The notes beneath the pieces are model-generated. The model was not told the origin of the DNA. It worked only from the letters and a program-made list of their open reading frames with translations, and searched no databases. A program made the position numbers and the translations under genes. From NCBI GenBank assembly GCA_964584785.1, contig CAZPBY010000005.1, positions 122,533-186,532 of the forward strand: a stretch of 64,000 nucleotides of DNA, in the 5' to 3' direction. This DNA comes from JAHFTY01 sp964584785. GTDB lineage: Bacteria; Acidobacteriota; Terriglobia; 20CM-2-55-15. This document shows, in pieces, positions 59,609 to 64,000 of the stretch; position 1 is the first letter of the stretch, and every line of letters starts with the position of its first letter.

Positions 59609-60480
59609 CGTTGCTCGTTCTGGCTCAACCGGCGACGATGAAATTTCACAATCGCGGCGACATCCTCATCGGCAAACCCCGACGTCAACGCCTCCTCGTA
59701 GTTCTCCAAAGCGGCGCCGGCAATGTGCATCGGCACGCCGACGGAGTCCGCGAACAGGGCGATCGCGCGGAGATCCTTCCGGACATTCGCGATATTGAAT
59801 CCGATTTCAGCCGGCTGGCCGAGCAGCAATGGCAGTTTCATCGGCAAGGCCGCGAACGCGGCCGGACTCTCACCGATCACATCCAGCATCCGTTTGAAAT
59901 CCAATCCGTACCGCGATCCCATGGCCATCGCTTCGGCGAGCACGCCCCAGTACGTGGTCAGCAACATGTTGTGAACCAGTTTCATCGCCGCGCCGCTTCC
60001 AACCGGGCCCAGATATTCAACACGGCGCGCCAGCACGTCGAACACCGGCTTCAACGACTGAACATCCGACTGTTTGCCTCCGGCGAAGATCAAAAGCCGT
60101 CCATCGCGGGCAGGCTGAACCGTTCCGGCGACCGGCGCATCGACAAACGCGGCGGACCTTGCAGCCAGTTGCGCTGCGATACGTTTCTCGGTGTCCGGAA
60201 GAACGGTACTCATGTCCACAAAGATTTTGCCGCGAACATCGATCGACAGAAGATTGGCGTAGATATCATCAACGGCCCGGTCGTCCGTTACCATGGTCAG
60301 AATGACATCGGACTGCGCTCCGACGTCGGCAACGCGATCCGCAGCGATCGCTCCGGCGGCAACGACGCCGGCAAGTCTTTCCTTCGTTCGATTCCAAACC
60401 GCAAGCCGAAACCCAGCGCCCAAAAGGCGCAGCGCCATCGGTTCCCCCATCCGTCCGATGCCGATAAAACCCACGTTCAT
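59605..60480 (-). CDS. 3-hydroxyisobutyrate-dehydrogenase-family oxidoreductase
   Basis: A 291-residue NAD(P)-dependent beta-hydroxyacid dehydrogenase. The Rossmann motif is VGFIGIGRMGEPMALRLLGA, the substrate-binding DAPVAGTVQPARDGRL is the family motif, and the catalytic Lys is in GAAMKLVHNMLLTTYWG. It oxidises a 3-hydroxyacid or reduces the semialdehyde. It overlaps the dioxygenase stop and the start of the unknown gene (four bases each), within an aromatic degradation cluster where it could handle a side-chain-derived acid. Confidence 0.9.
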   Translation of the reverse strand: MNVGFIGIGRMGEPMALRLLGAGFRLAVWNRTKERLAGVVAAGAIAADRVADVGAQSDVILTMVTDDRAVDDIYANLLSIDVRGKIFVDMSTVLPDTEKRIAAQLAARSAAFVDAPVAGTVQPARDGRLLIFAGGKQSDVQSLKPVFDVLARRVEYLGPVGSGAAMKLVHNMLLTTYWGVLAEAMAMGSRYGLDFKRMLDVIGESPAAFAALPMKLPLLLGQPAEIGFNIANVRKDLRAIALFADSVGVPMHIAGAALENYEEALTSGFADEDVAAIVKFHRRRLSQNEQR

Positions 60481-61370
60481 GTTGTGACGACTCCCATTCC
60501 GGTGATCAAAGCCTCGATCGGCTCATAGCAGACCACGCGCATCCTCGCGTCTGCCAAAGCGCCTGCAAGCGCAACCCAGGTCCGGACTTCCTGACCGCCG
60601 TTGCCGGCAGCGTTGAAAATGGATTCCGTCGTCAGGTTTGCGCTCAAAGCCTTGACGGTTCCATTTGAAAAGTGATGGAGAATGCGGCGGTCCCAGTCGG
60701 CATTGATCCGAGCCTGCAATGAATCGACCTTGCGCATCAGCGTTGTTTCCCGGTCGCGATTCGCGGCGAATCCATTGGTTCGCCCATGAATCGCGTTCTC
60801 GTCGGAAGGCGCCGGTGGATCGTGGGACAAGCCTCCGGACGCGAGAAGGCCGATGCGAATGTCTTCCGAAAAGCCGTCAATCGCTTTGCCGACCGCAGTA
60901 CCGAAGGCGTGACACCGTGGAACTGACGGCAGCGGCGGAGCAGCGGCATTGACGAGTATCGGTACGATCGGCAATGACTCGGCGTTCAGCAACTGAAGCG
61001 GCTGCGTCACGCCATGATCGACTTTAATGTCCTTGGAGAAGGACGGCTCGAATCCATCCGCGAGCAGATTTTCAAGAATATGTTTGGCGAGCGCCGGATG
61101 GGTTTCGAATGGACCTGTTGGAGTATCCCAGTCTCCCCAGCCGCCGACATTACCGATGCCGATCGCAAAAGCCGGCATCAAGTCGTAAAAGAGCGTTCTG
61201 AAGTGATCCGGGCCGAAGACGACCAGCACGTCAGGTTTTGACGCAGCCAGACGTTCGCGAACCGCAAGCACCGCGGCCTGGAATGTTGCGATTTGCCCGG
61301 CATCCTGCTTCACCGGAAAGTTCATGAGCGGCGAGTGGGACAGCGCCGCGCCGAAAACGATATTCGCCAT
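60477..61370 (-). CDS. Extradiol ring-cleavage dioxygenase (LigB/MhpB class III)
   Basis: A 297-residue protein. The iron ligands of the LigB-type fold are in FGAALSHSPLMNFP and LVVFGPDHFRTLFYD, with LLASGGLSHDPPAP carrying a third conserved His. Size and sequence fit the 2,3-dihydroxyphenylpropionate 1,2-dioxygenase type. It opens a catechol ring between the hydroxyl and the neighbouring carbon using Fe(II). It lies 11 bases after the HpaB-type stop and overlaps the dehydrogenase, so these three act as one pathway unit. The C-C hydrolase for its product is encoded divergently. Confidence 0.9.
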   Translation of the reverse strand: MANIVFGAALSHSPLMNFPVKQDAGQIATFQAAVLAVRERLAASKPDVLVVFGPDHFRTLFYDLMPAFAIGIGNVGGWGDWDTPTGPFETHPALAKHILENLLADGFEPSFSKDIKVDHGVTQPLQLLNAESLPIVPILVNAAAPPLPSVPRCHAFGTAVGKAIDGFSEDIRIGLLASGGLSHDPPAPSDENAIHGRTNGFAANRDRETTLMRKVDSLQARINADWDRRILHHFSNGTVKALSANLTTESIFNAAGNGGQEVRTWVALAGALADARMRVVCYEPIEALITGMGVVTT

Positions 61371-61381
61371 GATGAATCACG

Positions 61382-62827
61382 TTACGACATCAATCCTAAC
61401 GCGCGGTTCACGAGGGCCAGACACGAGGACTTGTCGTAGAACAAAAAATTACTTGCCGTTGTTCGCACGGGATCTCCGTTGAAGTAGCGTTCATACTGCA
61501 ATTGACGCGACCCGAACGCCTCCCCGGCCAAATCCCACGCCAGCTTGTATAGCCCCGTGCGTTCCGCTGCCGATACGCCGGCGCCCTGAAAATATTTCCG
61601 CACGTCCGCGGCGATCGGGCTCTCGAAATCGGCCGACGACGGCATCATCATCAGGCCCCCGGCGCCGATCGTCTGCAGGATCTCGATCATTCGCGGGTAT
61701 GCGCGCGGCAGGAAGGTACGCAACGTCATCAAGGGCTGAAATGCGGGACGAACCGTTCCGCGCGGCGTGGTCTCGAAATCGTGTTCGGCGCGTGTGATGC
61801 AGCTCTTGACGATCTCCACGTAATTCACACACTCACCCAGCAGCGCCTGGACGTGGAGATGCGCATCCGTCTTGACCGCGCGCGCGATCTCCATCGCCAC
61901 GCCGGTCGCGAACTCGAGCTTTACCTGTCCGCGAACCGCTGTCTGGTGACCCGTATACTGGCGCAGATTTGAATCCGGATACAGCGCGTTACTGAGATCG
62001 ACGTCTTTGTAGAGAAATACCCGTTCCCAGGGAACGAGCACGTCGTCGAAGACGATTACGCTATCGCATTCTTCGAAATGACTTGCCAGCGGGTGTTCCG
62101 CCGGATCGAGATCGCCGCGGTCATAGGGCGGACGGCAGATCTGGCGAAGGCCGGGCGCGTCGATCGGAACGGCAAAAACGATGGCGTTGGCGGACTCTTC
62201 CGGCCGCAGGCCGGGAAGGTTGTAAACCAGCAGTTCGTCGGCGATCGGGCCGAGCGTCGCCAGCATGCGCGCCCCGCGTACGATCGGGCCATCGGATGTT
62301 TCGCGAACCACGCCCATATGCAGATAAGGATCTGCCTGTTCGCCCGTTCCTTTGGAGCGATCGTTCTGCGGTGGAATCAGCGCGTGAGTCAGCATCAGGT
62401 CTTTCGAGCGCGCGTACTCGTAATAGCGAACGATGTTCTCGGCGTAACGCATCCCGCCTCGCGCAAATACGTCGGAAGCGTCCGCAAACGCAGCGAGCGT
62501 GCAATTCAAGAAGTCGGGCGACCTTCCCATCAGGCCGAGTGTGGACTCGGCCCATGCACGGAAACCGCGCCGGCGTTTCACGATGTCGTCGTAGCTGCGC
62601 GGGATCAGGAATGAAATCCCAACGCGCTCGTCCGTCGGAAGCACATAACTCAGGGTGTCGCGATACTCGGGATCATGCTGCATGTCGAAGAGCTTCGCGA
62701 TCTGTTCGACCGGCCGGCGAAACGCCGGATAGGATGCAACATCGTCGACCCGCGCGCCGTTGACCCACACGTCCCGCGGACGACTGCGGAGTCCGTCGAT
62801 GTATTGGGCGCCGGTGCGTATCGGCAT
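61382..62827 (-). CDS. 4-hydroxyphenylacetate 3-monooxygenase-type flavin hydroxylase (HpaB family)
   Basis: A 481-residue protein from the ATG at 62827; a longer frame to 62968 reads through the divergent gene. Typical motifs are RTGAQYIDGLRSRPRDVWVN, AFADASDVFARGGMRYAENI, and HALIPPQNDRSKGTG; the FAD-binding Arg/Ser region is seen in MRYAENIVRYYEYARSKD. It hydroxylates a phenol to a catechol with reduced flavin from a separate reductase (not seen). Its product would be the substrate of the dioxygenase next to it. Its start is only 38 bases from that of the divergent hydrolase, with no clear Shine-Dalgarno sequence, so a start further downstream cannot be excluded. Confidence 0.88.
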   Translation of the reverse strand: MPIRTGAQYIDGLRSRPRDVWVNGARVDDVASYPAFRRPVEQIAKLFDMQHDPEYRDTLSYVLPTDERVGISFLIPRSYDDIVKRRRGFRAWAESTLGLMGRSPDFLNCTLAAFADASDVFARGGMRYAENIVRYYEYARSKDLMLTHALIPPQNDRSKGTGEQADPYLHMGVVRETSDGPIVRGARMLATLGPIADELLVYNLPGLRPEESANAIVFAVPIDAPGLRQICRPPYDRGDLDPAEHPLASHFEECDSVIVFDDVLVPWERVFLYKDVDLSNALYPDSNLRQYTGHQTAVRGQVKLEFATGVAMEIARAVKTDAHLHVQALLGECVNYVEIVKSCITRAEHDFETTPRGTVRPAFQPLMTLRTFLPRAYPRMIEILQTIGAGGLMMMPSSADFESPIAADVRKYFQGAGVSAAERTGLYKLAWDLAGEAFGSRQLQYERYFNGDPVRTTASNFLFYDKSSCLALVNRALGLMS

Positions 62828-62865
62828 ATTTGCTAGGATGCTACTACAGAACCGGAGGCACTTCG

Positions 62866-63717
62866 ATGCTGTGGACGGACCTCGCGGACGGTGAATTCTC
62901 GCTGGCTTACATCGATGTGAACGGCGTTCGAACCAGGGTTCTTTCTGCCGGACGAGTCCACGACCCACCTCTCGTTCTGCTTCACGGCAGCGGCGGCCAC
63001 CTCGAGGCTTATCAGCGCAACATACTGCCGCATGCCGAACACTTTCGTGTGTTCGCGGTCGATATGCTTGGTCATGGCTTCACGGACAAGCCGGATCACG
63101 ATTACGAAATCGAACACTACGTCCGGCACCTGGTCGATTTCTGCGACACCATGCACTTGAAACAGATCTACCTCTCCGGCGAATCTCTCGGCGGCTGGGT
63201 CGCCCTGCAAATGGCCATCGTGCATCCCGAACGTGTGGCTAAACTGGTTCTGAACACGGCCGGCGGCCTGACTGCCGATCCTGTCGTGATGGAACGCCTG
63301 CGAACGCTGAGCATGAATGCCGTCCGCAATCCCGATCGTGAGTCCGTCCGCAGTCGGCTCGAGTGGCTGATGCACGATCCGAAAGTGGTGACCGACGATC
63401 TCGTCGAGATGCGATACCGAATCTACTCCCAACCCGGCGCCGAAAGAATGATGGAGCACATCATGTGCCTGCAGTTCATGGAAGTGCGCCGCCGCAACAT
63501 GATTCCGGTGGCCGATCTGCGGAAAATCCAGACGCCAACGCTCGTGGTGTGGACGGATCATGACCCGACGGGAAAAGTGGAAGTCGGTGAGACGTTCGCG
63601 CGTGAGATTCCGAATGCAAGGCTGGTGGTGATGCAGAATTGCGGACACTGGCCTCAATACGAGGACGCGGAAACCTTCAATCGGCTACATATCGATTTCC
63701 TGAAAAGCCCGGCCTGA
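62866..63717 (+). CDS. Alpha/beta hydrolase, meta-cleavage product C-C hydrolase type
   Basis: A 283-residue hydrolase. CCGGAGGC precedes the ATG at 62866; an ATG at 62830 is in frame but has none. The oxyanion-hole motif is LVLLHGSGGHLEAYQRN, the nucleophile elbow is YLSGESLGGWVAL, and the acid and His are in VWTDHDPTGKVEV and QNCGHWPQYEDAET. The similarity to MhpC/HsaD-type hydrolases and the divergent dioxygenase and monooxygenase suggest that it cleaves the ring-opened product. A palindrome with the core of the 18683 element lies just past its stop. Confidence 0.9.
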   Translation: MLWTDLADGEFSLAYIDVNGVRTRVLSAGRVHDPPLVLLHGSGGHLEAYQRNILPHAEHFRVFAVDMLGHGFTDKPDHDYEIEHYVRHLVDFCDTMHLKQIYLSGESLGGWVALQMAIVHPERVAKLVLNTAGGLTADPVVMERLRTLSMNAVRNPDRESVRSRLEWLMHDPKVVTDDLVEMRYRIYSQPGAERMMEHIMCLQFMEVRRRNMIPVADLRKIQTPTLVVWTDHDPTGKVEVGETFAREIPNARLVVMQNCGHWPQYEDAETFNRLHIDFLKSPA

Positions 63718-63729
63718 GCCGCTTTCGCG

Positions 63730-63756
63730 GCCGGAGGCGTGCTACACGCCTCCGGC
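63730..63756. repeat. Palindrome after the hydrolase gene
   Basis: GCCGGAGGCGT and ACGCCTCCGGC pair perfectly around GCTAC. The core CACGCCTCCGGCGTG is the same as in the ends of the element at 18683-18910. It may act as terminator for the hydrolase, but no T tract follows. Confidence 0.6.
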
Positions 63757-63769
63757 GTGCCGTCAACTC

Positions 63770-64000
63770 CCTTGCGTTGAGTGGCCCCGGGGGATCGCAC
63801 CCCGAGGCTCTCCCAGAACCGTACGTGAGAGTCTCCCCTCATACGGCTCCTATGGTGAAAACCCCGCGCTGTCGAGCCCACAACACGAGCAGAGTGGGCT
63901 CGCGGTGAATAACCCGCAGCAGCCATGCCCAAGCTCGAGTGCGGTCCTTCGCTTTCGGAATTTTCACCGTCAGCACTGGCGGTGGAAAGTAGCTGCCCGA
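63770..64000 (-). mobile_element. 3' end of a bacterial group II intron
   Basis: On the minus strand domain V is seen as a 34-base hairpin at 63816-63849. It opens GAGCCGTATG and closes CACGTACGGTTC, the invariant GAGCCGTAT / GTACGGTTC pairing of group II introns. A domain VI-like stem (CCTCGGGG ... CCCCCGGGG) follows at about 63784-63808, and the 3' splice site should lie at about 63775-63785. The intron continues beyond base 64000. The exon side reads into the palindrome and the hydrolase gene end, so it inserted in intergenic DNA, near a hairpin as IIC-type introns often do. Confidence 0.85.
63839..64000 (-). pseudogene. Shortened group II intron maturase / reverse transcriptase
   Basis: A single minus-strand frame enters at the window edge as GSYFPPPVLTVKIPKAKD, which belongs to the N-terminal RT domain, and only five to ten residues later becomes RVIHREPTLLVLWA ... 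GVFTIGAV, which is the usual C-terminal end just before domain V. The central RT and maturase domains of about 300 residues are therefore missing, although the frame is kept. The TGA stop (63839-63841) lies within domain V. The protein cannot be an active reverse transcriptase. Confidence 0.75.

Noticed and set aside
63654..63932. 92-residue minus-strand frame near the right end
   Set aside because: It runs through intron domain V and the palindrome; the maturase fragment in another frame explains the sequence.
1..64000. CRISPR array, prophage or complete insertion sequence
   Set aside because: No regularly spaced direct repeats, no phage structural genes and no DDE transposase were found; the only transposase is the RAYT.

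Overview
The window is a stretch of chromosome from a high-GC, Gram-negative-type bacterium, most likely an Acidobacteriota. This is an inference from gene content. The pointers are many exported lone enzymes (M28, VPS10/sortilin-like, PQQ dehydrogenase, TolB-amidohydrolase, creatininase, SGNH), Gly/Arg-rich insertions in several of them, a remnant of an FtsX/MacB-type permease of the kind abundant in acidobacteria, a CIRCE-controlled groESL, and a dnaK-dnaJ-hspR operon. No 16S rRNA is present, so the phylum cannot be proved here.

Layout. 1-3057 (minus): a small unknown protein, an M28 peptidase lipoprotein and ligA, the last cut by the window edge. 3118-5281 (plus): an orphan E1-alpha TPP dehydrogenase and a histidine kinase. 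5579-10062: a Tat-exported double VOC protein divergent from a 1030-residue VPS10-like beta-propeller protein, closed by a large hairpin. 10085-18588 (minus): a run of exported or metabolic enzymes (class V aminotransferase, SLOG-like protein, Nudix, MFS, PQQ dehydrogenase, SGNH hydrolase, creatininase, S9 peptidase remnant). 18683-20990: a MITE-like element and groESL with a textbook CIRCE and promoter. 21027-24348: an XRE-cupin regulator divergent from a translationally coupled SDR / QueA-like / DinB-like operon. 24445-28520: a basic repeat protein, a SnoaL-like protein and a giant TolB-amidohydrolase. 28669-31054: a LOG-family protein, an overlooked 51-residue zinc-ribbon protein, a DnaC-like ATPase and a REP-associated tyrosine transposase bracketed by inverted REP palindromes. 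31077-35442 (minus): dnaK-dnaJ-hspR-sigma factor, tightly coupled and lacking grpE. 35483-39612: a lytic transglycosylase, DUF309, tRNA-Ser(GGA), SRP RNA, dnaX, ybaB and recR.

39642-47109 holds an unknown exported protein, a decayed stretch with a VOC remnant, a TIG-like fragment, an exported amidase, a ComEA-like HhH protein with the CCA/poly(A) polymerase, and a glutaryl-CoA-type acyl-CoA dehydrogenase. 47221-50628 holds a response regulator divergent from a 966-residue coiled-coil protein. 50625-58625 holds M20 peptidase, a BsuPI-domain protein, tadA, a permease remnant, a PEP-mutase-family enzyme, cyanophycinase, a serine/threonine dehydratase, PhzF and a methyltransferase. 58709-63717 is an aromatic meta-cleavage cluster: HpaB-type monooxygenase, extradiol dioxygenase, 3-hydroxyisobutyrate-dehydrogenase-like enzyme and an unknown protein, divergent from a C-C bond hydrolase. 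63770-64000 is the 3' end of a group II intron with a shortened maturase.

No complete defence island, CRISPR array, prophage or secondary-metabolite cluster was seen. The most unusual items are the RAYT/REP unit, the truncated intron, the QueA-like operon with lost motifs, the chaperone operon carrying its own sigma factor, and the coiled-coil/response-regulator pair. Many start sites were moved from the longest reading frame to an internal ATG or GTG on the basis of Shine-Dalgarno sequences and signal peptides.
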